DNA of 45,302 nucleotides from Clostridia bacterium (GTDB lineage Bacteria > Bacillota > Clostridia > Oscillospirales > CAG-272): the NCBI GenBank assembly GCA_017463125.1, contig JAFTPV010000006.1:1-45302 (forward strand), in the 5' to 3' direction. The notes beneath the pieces are model-generated. The model was not told the origin of the DNA. It worked only from the letters and a program-made list of their open reading frames with translations, and ran no database searches. Below, piece after piece: positions 25,782 through 33,771 of this stretch (positions are counted from its first letter, which is position 1; every line of letters starts with the position of its first letter). The position numbers and the translations under genes are program-made.

Positions 25782-25874
25782 TTGCCCGCAAAGGATTGGA
25801 TGGCGTAAAATATTGCTAAAAAATTACCGAATTTTTACTAAATAACCTTAAAATGAAAAAATCCTCTTGCATTA

Positions 25875-25902
25875 TTGACATAAAAGTGTTAAAATATATA
25901 TT
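25875..25902 (+). promoter_or_regulatory. Promoter of yuiD-like gene
   Basis: TTGACA (25875-25880) and TATATT (25897-25902) with 16-bp spacing, divergent from the KDG kinase promoter. Confidence 0.6.
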
Positions 25903-25934
25903 AGGCGTGTCTAAAATCATTTATGAGGTGAAAT

Positions 25935-26444
25935 ATGCAGGTTCTCAACTATATAGGCAATATGCTTATCGGGATTGCAAGCAACGGCATAATTATAGTT
26001 CCTTGCGTTGCATGGCTTATCGCCCAGCTCTTGAAAACAATAATCAGCTCTATAGTGAACAGAGAGGTCGATTGGCGCAGACTTATCGGTGACGGAGGAA
26101 TGCCGAGCGCCCATTCTGCAACGGTTATGTCACTTGCAATCGTTGTTGGAGATGCTTCGGGATACGGCAGTCCTCTCTTCGGTCTTGCGCTTATGTTCGC
26201 CGTTGTGGTTATGCACGACGCAACGGGCGTCAGGCGTGAAACGGGCAAGCAGGCAAAGGCTATTTTGAAAATGGCCGACGTTATAACTAACTATTTTGCC
26301 GAGCAAGACGTTAATCTTAAGACCGAGAAGCTCAAGGTTCTCGTCGGTCACACGCCTCTGCAGGTGGTTCTCGGTGCCGTCCTCGGCGCAACTGTAGCCT
26401 TCCTCTACATTTTCATATTCAGAGGAATTTTTGGTATTTTGTAA
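25935..26444 (+). CDS. YuiD/DUF212 family membrane protein (PAP2-related)
   Basis: This 169-residue protein has three or four hydrophobic segments. The family motifs are GGMPSAHSAT (about 55-64), MHDATGVRRETGKQA (about 93-107) and LVGHTPLQVVLGAVLG near the C-terminus. The His/Arg-containing motifs resemble the phosphatase motifs of PAP2 and vanadium haloperoxidase proteins, so a phosphatase acting on a lipid or polyprenyl phosphate is possible but unproven. GAGGTG precedes the ATG. ackA follows after 37 bp and may share the transcript. Confidence 0.85.
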   Translation: MQVLNYIGNMLIGIASNGIIIVPCVAWLIAQLLKTIISSIVNREVDWRRLIGDGGMPSAHSATVMSLAIVVGDASGYGSPLFGLALMFAVVVMHDATGVRRETGKQAKAILKMADVITNYFAEQDVNLKTEKLKVLVGHTPLQVVLGAVLGATVAFLYIFIFRGIFGIL

Positions 26445-26481
26445 TTTATTAATTTATACTTTTTGAAAGGAAACTAAAAAA

Positions 26482-27684
26482 ATGAAAATCTTGGTTATCA
26501 ATGCGGGCAGCTCGTCCTTAAAGTTCCAACTTATCGATATGGACGGCGAGCAGGTTATCGCGAAGGGTATCTGTGAGGAGATAGGCGGCAAGTCCGGCTT
26601 CAAGTTCAAGGTTCCCGGCAGAGAGGATTATAAGCTCGCTGTTTCTATGCCCACTCACGCAGAGGCGCTTAAGCTCGTGCTCGACACTCTCGTTGACGAG
26701 AAGCTCGGCGTTATCAAGTCTGTTGACGAAATCGGTGCTGTCGGACACAGAGTTCTTCACGGAGGTGACAAGCTCTCCGGCTCGGTTCTCGTTACACCCG
26801 AGGCAAAGGCTATCATCGAGGAGTGCTGTGACCTTGGCCCTCTTCACAACCCTGCAAATCTTAAGGGTATCGTTGAGTGCGAGAAGATAATGAACGTTCC
26901 CCAGGTTGCCGTATTCGACACTAGCTTCCATCAGACAATGCCCGATTACGCATATATGTATGCGCTTCCTTACGAGTATTACGAGAAATACAAGATCCGC
27001 CGCTACGGTTTTCACGGCACATCTCACCGCTACGTTTCCGAGAGAGCAATCGCTATGCTCGGTAAGCCCGCAGAGGAGTGCAACGTTGTAACCTGCCACC
27101 TCGGCAACGGCGCATCATTTGCCGCAGTTAAGAACGGTAAGTGCTACGATACGTCAATGGGCGTAACACCTCTTGAGGGTATTATGATGGGTACAAGATG
27201 CGGTAACATCGACTCCGCTATCATTCCTTACCTTATGCGTAAGGGTGAGCTTACCACAGCAGACGAGATCGACAAGATGATGAATAAAAAGTCCGGTATG
27301 CTCGGCGTTTCAGGCAAAACCTCCGATAACCAGGAGATCGGCAAGCTTGCCGAGGCAGGTGATGAGAGAGCTATACTTTGCGAGAAGATGTACTCTCACC
27401 AGATTGCGAAGAACGTTGGCTCTTACATCGCTTGTATGGGCGGCACCGACGCTATCGTATTCACGGGCGGTATCGGTGAGAACGCAGGCAAGTACAGAGC
27501 AGATCTCTGCGAGAAGCTTGAGTTCATGGGCGTTAAGCTTGATCCCGAGAAGAACAAGATCAGAGGCGAGGAGGTAGAAATATCTACTCCCGACTCCAAG
27601 ATAAAGGTGTTCGTAATTCCTACCAACGAGGAGCTTGTTATCGCAAGAGATACCAAGGAAATCGTTGAAAATCTTGCAAAATAA
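26482..27684 (+). CDS. ackA: Acetate kinase
   Basis: This 400-residue enzyme interconverts acetyl phosphate plus ADP with acetate plus ATP, the substrate-level ATP step of fermentation. The ASKHA-fold signatures are present: MKILVINAGSSSLKFQL at the N-terminus, GHRVLHGG, FDTSFHQTMP, YGFHGTSHRYVS, and TCHLGNGAS. Length is normal. It begins after GAAAGGAAA. Phosphotransacetylase, the usual partner, is not in this window. A perfect hairpin follows, but without a T-tract on this strand. Confidence 0.96.
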   Translation: MKILVINAGSSSLKFQLIDMDGEQVIAKGICEEIGGKSGFKFKVPGREDYKLAVSMPTHAEALKLVLDTLVDEKLGVIKSVDEIGAVGHRVLHGGDKLSGSVLVTPEAKAIIEECCDLGPLHNPANLKGIVECEKIMNVPQVAVFDTSFHQTMPDYAYMYALPYEYYEKYKIRRYGFHGTSHRYVSERAIAMLGKPAEECNVVTCHLGNGASFAAVKNGKCYDTSMGVTPLEGIMMGTRCGNIDSAIIPYLMRKGELTTADEIDKMMNKKSGMLGVSGKTSDNQEIGKLAEAGDERAILCEKMYSHQIAKNVGSYIACMGGTDAIVFTGGIGENAGKYRADLCEKLEFMGVKLDPEKNKIRGEEVEISTPDSKIKVFVIPTNEELVIARDTKEIVENLAK

Positions 27685-27708
27685 AATCGGGCCGCAAAAA
27701 CGGCAAAA

Positions 27709-27732
27709 AAGCCTTCCCACACGGGAAGGCTT
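27709..27732. other. Perfect hairpin between ackA and greA
   Basis: AAGCCTTCCC (27709-27718) and GGGAAGGCTT (27723-27732) form a perfect 10-bp stem with ACAC loop. On the plus strand it is followed by AATATACG, not T residues. The T-run lies on the minus strand, so it looks like a terminator facing the wrong way, or an mRNA-processing hairpin. Confidence 0.6.
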
Positions 27733-27756
27733 AATATACGTATAGATGGAGAAAAA

Positions 27757-28260
27757 ATGTACGACGAGCTTACAAAGGTTGATATAAAAAAGATGGAAGA
27801 GGAGATAGCCTACCGTAAAAATACGCTGGCTGTCGAGCTCGGTGCGGAGCTGAAGCGCACCCGCGAGTTCGGCGACCTCTCCGAGAACGCCGAGTATAAA
27901 GAGGCAAAGCGTGCAAAGCGTAAAAACGAGAGCCGTATTAGGTATCTTGAAAATATGATCAGAACCGCAAACGTCATTGATATAGAAAAAGCCTATGACG
28001 AGGTCGGACTATTTGACAGAGTTACTGTCTATAATGAGAAAATGAAGGTTGAAAAAGAGATACAGATAGTCACAACCTTAAGGCAAAACGCTCTTCTGGG
28101 CTACATCAGCAAGGAGTCGCCTCTCGGACAGGCAGTAATGGGTAAGAAGGTTGGAGATAGAGTCCTCGTGAGTGTCAATCCGACTATGTCGTATTATGTC
28201 GAAATCCGCAAAATAATTAAGGGCGAGGACAACGAGGACCTGCCTATAAGCGGTTTTTGA
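27757..28260 (+). CDS. greA: Transcription elongation factor GreA family
   Basis: This 167-residue factor rescues backtracked RNA polymerase by stimulating transcript cleavage. The N-terminal coiled coil carries TREFGDLSENAEYKEAK (residues 35-51), with the acidic tip residues Asp40 and Glu43. The C-terminal FKBP-like domain contains LLGYISKESPLGQAVMGKKVGDRV. Length and motifs are typical. Ribosome binding site GGAG. The MATE gene follows after 26 bp. Confidence 0.93.
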   Translation: MYDELTKVDIKKMEEEIAYRKNTLAVELGAELKRTREFGDLSENAEYKEAKRAKRKNESRIRYLENMIRTANVIDIEKAYDEVGLFDRVTVYNEKMKVEKEIQIVTTLRQNALLGYISKESPLGQAVMGKKVGDRVLVSVNPTMSYYVEIRKIIKGEDNEDLPISGF

Positions 28261-28286
28261 TTAAAAAACTAAATTAGGAAGAATAA

Positions 28287-29666
28287 ATGGAACAAATCAG
28301 AACAGAAAACAAAATGGGAACTATGAAGGTACCGCGCCTCCTGTTTTCCACCTCATTACCGATAATAATTTCAATGATAGTCCAGGCTATGTACAACATA
28401 GTAGACTCTATATTCGTAGCGATTTACGACCCCGTAGCAGGTACGGGCGCTATGACGGCGGCATTCCCTGTGCAGAATTTTATGATAGCCGTATCCGTAG
28501 GTCTTGCCGTCGGTACAAATGCGCTTCTCTCCCGGTCTCTTGGAGAGAAGAACTTTGATAAGGCTAACGTAATTGCAGGTCACGGCTTCTTTTTGAACAT
28601 CTGCGGCTACCTTCTCTTTTTGATATTTGGTCTGTTTCTTACAGGCCCCTTCGTTGCAAGTCAGGTTCACCCCTCCTCGCTTACCTATACGTACGGCGTT
28701 GAATACATCTCGATAATTTCCGTATTCTCTCTGGGAGTATTTATACAGGTCGTAACGGAGAGACTCCTACAGGCAACGGGAAAATCCTTTTATAGTATGC
28801 TGACGCAGGCAGGAGGCGCTATAGCGAATATTATCCTAGACCCTATCTTCATCTTCGGCTTCGGTCCTATTCCGTCGATGGGTGTTGCGGGTGCTGCTAT
28901 TGCAACGGTTATAGGCCAGTTCTTTGCCGCGTTGCTCGGTATCTTCTTCAATATAAAGTTTAATAAAGAAATTACTATAAGGCTGAAAAATCTTATTCCG
29001 AAATGGAAATTAGTAAAGGAAATACTTGAGATAAGTATACCTGCTGTCTTTATGCAGGCGATAGGCTCGGTTATGACCTATTCGATGAACAAGATACTTA
29101 TTGCCTTTTCCGAGGACGCAATGAACGTATTCGGCCTTTATTTCAAGCTCCAGAGCTTTGTATTTATGCCCGTCTTCGGTCTTACTAACGGAATGGTGCC
29201 GATAGTTTCCTATAACTACGGCGCAAAATATAAGAGCAGGGTGTTTGAAACGGTGAAATATTCGTTTGCTGCATCAATCTGCTATATGACTCTTGGCTTT
29301 ATTGTCTTCCAGCTTATTCCGGTAGAGCTTTTAGGGATATTCAACGCAACCGACTCTATGCTCGAGGTGGGCGTTCCCGCTCTTAGAATAATCAGCATAA
29401 GCTTCATTCTTGCCAGCATTGGTATAATCTGCTCGTCAAGCTGTCAAGCTCTCGGCAAGAGTGTTTACAGCCTTATAGTCAGCATAGGCAGGCAGCTTGT
29501 AGCTCTTATCCCTTGCGCCTTCTTGCTTTCTCTTACCGGGCAGGTGAATAACGTGTGGTGGGCGTTCCCAATAGCAGAAGGGGTCAGCATTATCCTCGCG
29601 GTGCTTTTCTTAATTCGAGCGACGAAGCGTGCTTTTGGAAAAAACAACGAATTTATAGCTGAATAA
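28287..29666 (+). CDS. MATE-family efflux transporter
   Basis: This 459-residue integral membrane protein, with about 12 transmembrane helices, couples export of a drug or metabolite to Na+ or H+ influx. It has the MATE-typical start (KVPRLLFSTSLPIIISMIVQAMYNIVDSIFVA), an internal duplicated organisation, and ATGKSFYSMLTQAGGAIANIILDPIFIFGF followed by GVAGAAIATVIGQ. The substrate cannot be deduced. The ribosome binding site is AGGAAG. It closes the greA transcript with a strong terminator. Confidence 0.92.
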   Translation: MEQIRTENKMGTMKVPRLLFSTSLPIIISMIVQAMYNIVDSIFVAIYDPVAGTGAMTAAFPVQNFMIAVSVGLAVGTNALLSRSLGEKNFDKANVIAGHGFFLNICGYLLFLIFGLFLTGPFVASQVHPSSLTYTYGVEYISIISVFSLGVFIQVVTERLLQATGKSFYSMLTQAGGAIANIILDPIFIFGFGPIPSMGVAGAAIATVIGQFFAALLGIFFNIKFNKEITIRLKNLIPKWKLVKEILEISIPAVFMQAIGSVMTYSMNKILIAFSEDAMNVFGLYFKLQSFVFMPVFGLTNGMVPIVSYNYGAKYKSRVFETVKYSFAASICYMTLGFIVFQLIPVELLGIFNATDSMLEVGVPALRIISISFILASIGIICSSSCQALGKSVYSLIVSIGRQLVALIPCAFLLSLTGQVNNVWWAFPIAEGVSIILAVLFLIRATKRAFGKNNEFIAE

Positions 29667-29672
29667 TTTTTC

Positions 29673-29708
29673 ACCGTCCGCCAAAATAAAGGCGGACGGT
29701 ATTTTATT
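29673..29708 (+). terminator. Terminator after MATE gene
   Basis: ACCGTCCGCC (29673-29682) pairs with GGCGGACGGT (29691-29700), then ATTTTATT. Confidence 0.85.
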
Positions 29709-29750
29709 CAAAAGTGCATAAAAAAAGACCTTTTTCAGTGCAAAACACTA

Positions 29751-29779
29751 TTGACTAAATAAAATATTTATAGTATAAT
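29751..29779 (+). promoter_or_regulatory. Promoter of rhaB-rhaD
   Basis: TTGACT (29751-29756), a 17-bp spacer and TATAAT (29774-29779). The leader to the rhaB ATG is about 60 nt. Confidence 0.8.
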
Positions 29780-29846
29780 TTTATATAGAAAAAATAGGAA
29801 AGACTCGGAGTATCCGACGCCTTTTCTGCGAAAGGATTTTTTCGGT

Positions 29847-31157
29847 ATGAAATACGCTCTTGCAATAGACATCGGCGCATCCGGCGGACGCCACATCGTC
29901 GGCTGGGAAGAGGGTGGTGAGATCAAAACCTCGGAGATCTACCGCTTTGCAAACGGTATGGACACACTTGACGGTCATCTTGTGTGGGACACCGATAGAC
30001 TGTTTTCCGAGGTGGTTAAGGGAATAAAACTCTCTCTTGAAAAATTTCCGACCCTTGAGAGCCTCTCGATAGACACTTGGGGTGTTGACTACGCTCTGCT
30101 TCGCGGTAACGAGGTCGTTAAGCCCGTTTATGCTTACAGGGACTCGAGAGTTGACGTACCCATAGAGGAGGTACATAAGATTATTTCCTTTGCTGAGCTT
30201 TACAGCCGCACAGGGATCCAGTTTAATAAGTTTAACACTATCTATCAGCTATACGCGGATAAGATGGCGGGACGGTTAAATGGCGTTACAGATTTTCTTA
30301 TGCTTCCCGAGTACCTTATGTACAGGCTCACAGGCGTTAAGAAAAAGGAGTTCACCGATGCCACGACAACTGGTCTTGTGAACTGTGAAACGCTGAAATT
30401 CGACGAGTATATTTGGGAAAAGCTTGGGCTCCCCGATTGCCTTATGGCAGAGATAAGCGCTCCCGGTACTCTTGTCGGAAGACTTACCGATGAGGTTAAG
30501 GCTATGGTCGGCGGAGATCTTGATGTCGTGCTTTGTGCCACTCACGACACAGGCAGTGCTGTTGAAGCAATAGATATGAAAACAAACTCTCCGTATATTT
30601 CTTCGGGTACGTGGTCGCTTCTCGGAGTTAAGACCGAGAGGGCGATAAACGATGAGTGCAGCCGTGAGTCCGATTACTCAAACGAGGGAGGCGTTGGCTA
30701 TAACCGCTACCAGAAAAACATTACGGGAATGTGGATAATACAGAGCCTGCGCCGAGAGATGTGCCCCGATACCTCTTACGGTGAGATTGCCGATATGGCG
30801 GCGGCCTCCGATTTTGAAGAGTTATTCGACGTAAATGACAACGTATTTATGGCGCCCGAATCTATGAAGGACGCGATTGCCGAATACCTCACCTCGCGCG
30901 GTAAGCCTGCACCCGTGACGGACGCGGATTATTTCAACTCCGCATACCACAGTCTTGCCGACGGATACAGAGCGGCTATCTCGGATATGGAGTCAAATAC
31001 GGGTAAGGTATATCCCGAAATATATATCGTCGGCGGGGGCGCTAAAAATGGTTATCTCAACTCACTGACGGAGAAATATACCGGCAAACGAGTCATCGCC
31101 CTACCAATTGAGGCAACCGCTATCGGCAACATAAAAATACAGCTTGGAAGAAATTAA
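29847..31157 (+). CDS. rhaB: Rhamnulokinase
   Basis: This 436-residue FGGY-family kinase phosphorylates L-rhamnulose to L-rhamnulose 1-phosphate. The N-terminal phosphate loop is ALAIDIGASGGRHIVG. SIDTWGVDYALL holds the catalytic-site aspartate region; CATHDTGSAVEA and YISSGTWSLLG are typical of RhaB rather than xylulokinase. It is slightly shorter than E. coli RhaB (about 489 residues), mainly at the C-terminus. AAAGGA precedes the ATG. rhaD follows after 31 bp; the isomerase RhaA is not in the window. Confidence 0.93.
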   Translation: MKYALAIDIGASGGRHIVGWEEGGEIKTSEIYRFANGMDTLDGHLVWDTDRLFSEVVKGIKLSLEKFPTLESLSIDTWGVDYALLRGNEVVKPVYAYRDSRVDVPIEEVHKIISFAELYSRTGIQFNKFNTIYQLYADKMAGRLNGVTDFLMLPEYLMYRLTGVKKKEFTDATTTGLVNCETLKFDEYIWEKLGLPDCLMAEISAPGTLVGRLTDEVKAMVGGDLDVVLCATHDTGSAVEAIDMKTNSPYISSGTWSLLGVKTERAINDECSRESDYSNEGGVGYNRYQKNITGMWIIQSLRREMCPDTSYGEIADMAAASDFEELFDVNDNVFMAPESMKDAIAEYLTSRGKPAPVTDADYFNSAYHSLADGYRAAISDMESNTGKVYPEIYIVGGGAKNGYLNSLTEKYTGKRVIALPIEATAIGNIKIQLGRN

Positions 31158-31188
31158 AAGGCATACAAAAAGAAAGGATACATAAAAA

Positions 31189-32001
31189 ATGAAAAAGAAC
31201 ATTCTCGAAGCACCGTTTGTCAAGGAAATGTGCGAGGCTACCGCAAATATGTACCGTCTTGGTTGGGACGAGAGAAACGGCGGTAACATCAGTTATCTTC
31301 TTGAAACAGAGGAGGTCGGCGAGTATCTTGATTTAGACAAGGTGATCCGCACTATTCCCACCGGGTTTGACGCATCGGCTCTTATCGGCAAAATATTTAT
31401 TGTAACCGGTACAGGCAAGTATTTTAAGAACGTTGAAAAGGACCCCGAATATAACCTTGGTATCGTCCGTATTGCAAAGGATGGCACTACCGCAGAGCTT
31501 CTTTGGGGCTGGTCCGACGGCGGTAAGTTTACATCCGAGTTCCCCGCGCACATGATGAGCCATATATCCAGACTTTCGGTTGACCCAGACCACAGAATAG
31601 TAATGCACTCCCACCCTACATACACTATCGCGATGAATGCTGTTTGCCCCATTGATGAAAAGGACTTTACCCACAGACTTTGGCAGTCAAACACCGAGGC
31701 TGTTGTCGTATTCCCCGACGGCGTAGGCGTGCTTCCTTGCATGGTTTGCGGCACTAACGAGATAGGTATCGCAACTGCGGAGAAGATGAAGAGCTTCAGA
31801 CTCGTTGTTTGGACCAATCACGGCATCTACGGCACCGGAAAGAATATGGACGAGGCGTTTGGTCTTATCGAAACGGTTGAAAAGACCGCGCAGATATATA
31901 TGCTCGCCCTTGGACACACCGTGAACGTGATTCCCGATAAGATTATAAAGGAGCTTGCAGCTCTTTGGAATCTTACTCCCCTTGAAGGAATTCTTGAATA
32001 A
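31189..32001 (+). CDS. rhaD: Rhamnulose-1-phosphate aldolase
   Basis: This 270-residue zinc class II aldolase cleaves L-rhamnulose 1-phosphate to dihydroxyacetone phosphate and L-lactaldehyde. GWDERNGGNISYLL (25-38) binds phosphate. Catalytic Glu117 is in FTSEFPAH. The zinc ligands are His140 and His142 in MHSHPT and His211 in TNHG, spaced as in the E. coli enzyme. The site AAAGGATACA precedes the start. It completes a two-gene rha operon and ends in a terminator. Confidence 0.94.
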   Translation: MKKNILEAPFVKEMCEATANMYRLGWDERNGGNISYLLETEEVGEYLDLDKVIRTIPTGFDASALIGKIFIVTGTGKYFKNVEKDPEYNLGIVRIAKDGTTAELLWGWSDGGKFTSEFPAHMMSHISRLSVDPDHRIVMHSHPTYTIAMNAVCPIDEKDFTHRLWQSNTEAVVVFPDGVGVLPCMVCGTNEIGIATAEKMKSFRLVVWTNHGIYGTGKNMDEAFGLIETVEKTAQIYMLALGHTVNVIPDKIIKELAALWNLTPLEGILE

Positions 32002-32073
32002 TGGTTGTCGGGTGTATTCGTACTTGATTATAGAAAAGGATATCTTGATTCCTGATTGGAAGCAATAATAGAG

Positions 32074-32101
32074 GAGGCTACCTTGGGGTGGCCTCTTTTT
32101 T
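32074..32101 (+). terminator. Terminator of rhaBD
   Basis: GAGGCTACC (32074-32082) pairs with GGTGGCCTC (32087-32095) around TTGG, followed by a run of T residues. Confidence 0.9.
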
Positions 32102-32114
32102 GCGGTAAAAGTCT

Positions 32115-32588
32115 TTAATTTTCCTCAATGCAAATAGTTATGTACATTTTTTTGCCGTAATACGAGGTACTTTTGACGGTTTTTAGTCCTTTTGAGTTCA
32201 GGGCCTTTACCGAATCGTCAAGACGAGTGATGAAAGCGTCGAGCTGCTTTAGGGCAGGGGCGCTCCCGAGTGTCCTTGGAGCTTCTGCCTCTCGCAAAAG
32301 GTCTATCAGCGCTTCTGCCTCTGCAACGGTCAGAGAACGCTCGATGATTATGTCCAGCGCCTCCATCTGTTTGTCCTTGTCGTTAAGGCGCAGAAGAGTT
32401 CTTGCGTGCCGCTCGGTCAGCGCGGAAGCTGATATTTTGTCAGCAATACTCTTATCAAGCTTTAGGAGCCGAAGCTTGTTTGCCACGTAGGATTGACTCA
32501 CCCCGAGCATTCTTGCCGCTTCTGCTTGCGAAATTCTCCGCATATCCATCATTCCCAAAAGCGAGCGCGCCTCGTCAAACATATTCAT
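32115..32588 (-). CDS. ParB-like protein consisting of the HTH region only
   Basis: This 157-residue protein carries the DNA-binding helix-turn-helix of ParB/Noc (QAEAARMLGVSQSYVANKLRLLKL, about 21-44, then ADKISASALTERHARTLLRL). The N-terminal ParB CTPase/nuclease-like domain, with GERR and EN-R motifs, is absent. The C-terminal ~50 residues end in a beta-rich TYYGKKMYITI-like tail rather than an obvious dimer coil. The start follows AAAGGACTT. No parA or parS-like site is visible nearby. It is more likely a regulator derived from ParB than a partition protein. Confident on the domain, unsure of role. Confidence 0.75.
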   Translation of the reverse strand: MNMFDEARSLLGMMDMRRISQAEAARMLGVSQSYVANKLRLLKLDKSIADKISASALTERHARTLLRLNDKDKQMEALDIIIERSLTVAEAEALIDLLREAEAPRTLGSAPALKQLDAFITRLDDSVKALNSKGLKTVKSTSYYGKKMYITICIEEN

Positions 32589-32632
32589 ATACGATCAAGT
32601 CCTTTCTTTTATATATGTATTTTAGCATAAAG

Positions 32633-32673
32633 AAACCGCAGTTTATGACGCAAAATGTCAAACTGCGGTTTTT
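32633..32673. terminator. Palindromic terminator downstream of the ogg-like gene
   Basis: AAACCGCAGTTT (32633-32644) pairs with AAACTGCGGTTT (32660-32671), extended by an inner GAC/GTC. A T-rich stretch flanks both strands. It lies between the two leftward genes, just after the glycosylase stop, and upstream of the ParB-like gene. Confidence 0.75.
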
Positions 32674-32722
32674 AATTATTTTTAGTTAAAAATATGAATT
32701 TTGTAAATAATATTTGTCAAAA

Positions 32723-33631
32723 TCAGCCGTTTTTCGATAAATTTCGTATGTAGTGGAAGATATATTGCTGCGCGACTCCTGCGTAATCTCCGAGAGATTT
32801 CGGGTCAAGCGAGCCGCCAAAGTATTCGTCTATCGCCCTCCTCATCCATACGTCGACAGGGAAGGCCTCAAGGTTCGCGAAGCCGAAGAGCGCAACGCAG
32901 GAGGCAACCTTGTCGCCGACGCCGCATATCTTTTTTAACTCTGCTACGGTATAGTCGTAGCTTTTAGCCTCAGCTATTGCAGCAAGGTCAACCTCTCCGC
33001 TCTCAACCTTTGCCGCCGCGTCGACAAGGTACTTGTATCTGAAGCCGGGCTTTGACGGAAGCAGTCCTTCGGGACGCTCGAGTATCTGCCTTGCGGTAGG
33101 GAAGGAATAGTGGGCGCCGATATTGTCTTCGCTTTCTTCGTTACATTCTTCTGCCGAAAGATTTTTTCCGTACTCAAGGCAAATAGAGCGTATTATCTTT
33201 CTTATTCTCGGTATATTGTTGTTTTGTGAAATTATGAAGGAAAACAGAGTTTCCCAGGGCTCCTGCTTCAGTATTCTTATGCCTGCAGCGGAATCGGCAG
33301 CCCGCATCAGCCACTCGGAGTCGGTGCGTGAGATTATATCCCTGCCGATAGCCTCGTAATCTCTGTCGAGGGAAAAATACGGAACGGCAATGCGCTCAAA
33401 GTCCTCGTCACTCATCCCGTAGAAAATAAGCTCTTGCTCATCTCTTTGACCAACTCTTATAATTTTCTCATACGCTACGGTCATATATTCGGTATATCCC
33501 TCGCACCTCTCCACGCACTCGTATCTGAACGCTTGACCGCATTCAAAGGTGTCGTACAGGCTGACCTTGCCTATATTTGTGACTAAAATCGCATCTCTTC
33601 CGTCCAAAACTTTATGTTTTTTGACAAACAT
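32723..33631 (-). CDS. 8-oxoguanine DNA glycosylase/AP lyase (OGG1-type)
   Basis: This 302-residue base-excision repair enzyme removes 8-oxoguanine. The N-terminal ~110 residues form the OGG1-type domain (FECGQAFRYE). FIISQNNNIPRIRKIIRSI (133-151) is the conserved OGG helix. The HhH-GPD motif is LKKICGVGDKVASCVALFGF, with catalytic Lys241, and FPVDVWMRR supplies Asp260. I start at 33631, after AGAGGAAAAGG; the 32-residue upstream extension is AT-rich low-quality sequence. It is transcribed away from the DUF6062 gene. Confidence 0.9.
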   Translation of the reverse strand: MFVKKHKVLDGRDAILVTNIGKVSLYDTFECGQAFRYECVERCEGYTEYMTVAYEKIIRVGQRDEQELIFYGMSDEDFERIAVPYFSLDRDYEAIGRDIISRTDSEWLMRAADSAAGIRILKQEPWETLFSFIISQNNNIPRIRKIIRSICLEYGKNLSAEECNEESEDNIGAHYSFPTARQILERPEGLLPSKPGFRYKYLVDAAAKVESGEVDLAAIAEAKSYDYTVAELKKICGVGDKVASCVALFGFANLEAFPVDVWMRRAIDEYFGGSLDPKSLGDYAGVAQQYIFHYIRNLSKNG

Positions 33632-33644
33632 TTTCCTTTTCCTC

Positions 33645-33673
33645 TTGAAAAACTTTAATTTATATAGTATAAT
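33645..33673 (+). promoter_or_regulatory. Promoter of DUF6062/yhaN-like operon
   Basis: TTGAAA (33645-33650), a 17-bp spacer and TATAAT (33668-33673). It begins only 14 bp from the glycosylase start codon on the other strand, so the two transcription units share a very short control region. Confidence 0.75.
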
Positions 33674-33771
33674 ATTTGGTGAAAATATTTTTATAAGTAT
33701 TTTAACATACTTTTTTCGACATTTCAAGACCTATCTTGATTTTGGATAAAAAACGTATCGGAGGAGCTGAC

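Noticed and set aside
32115-32588. Chromosome partition gene parB
   Set aside because: The N-terminal CTPase domain, parA and parS-like sites are all missing here.
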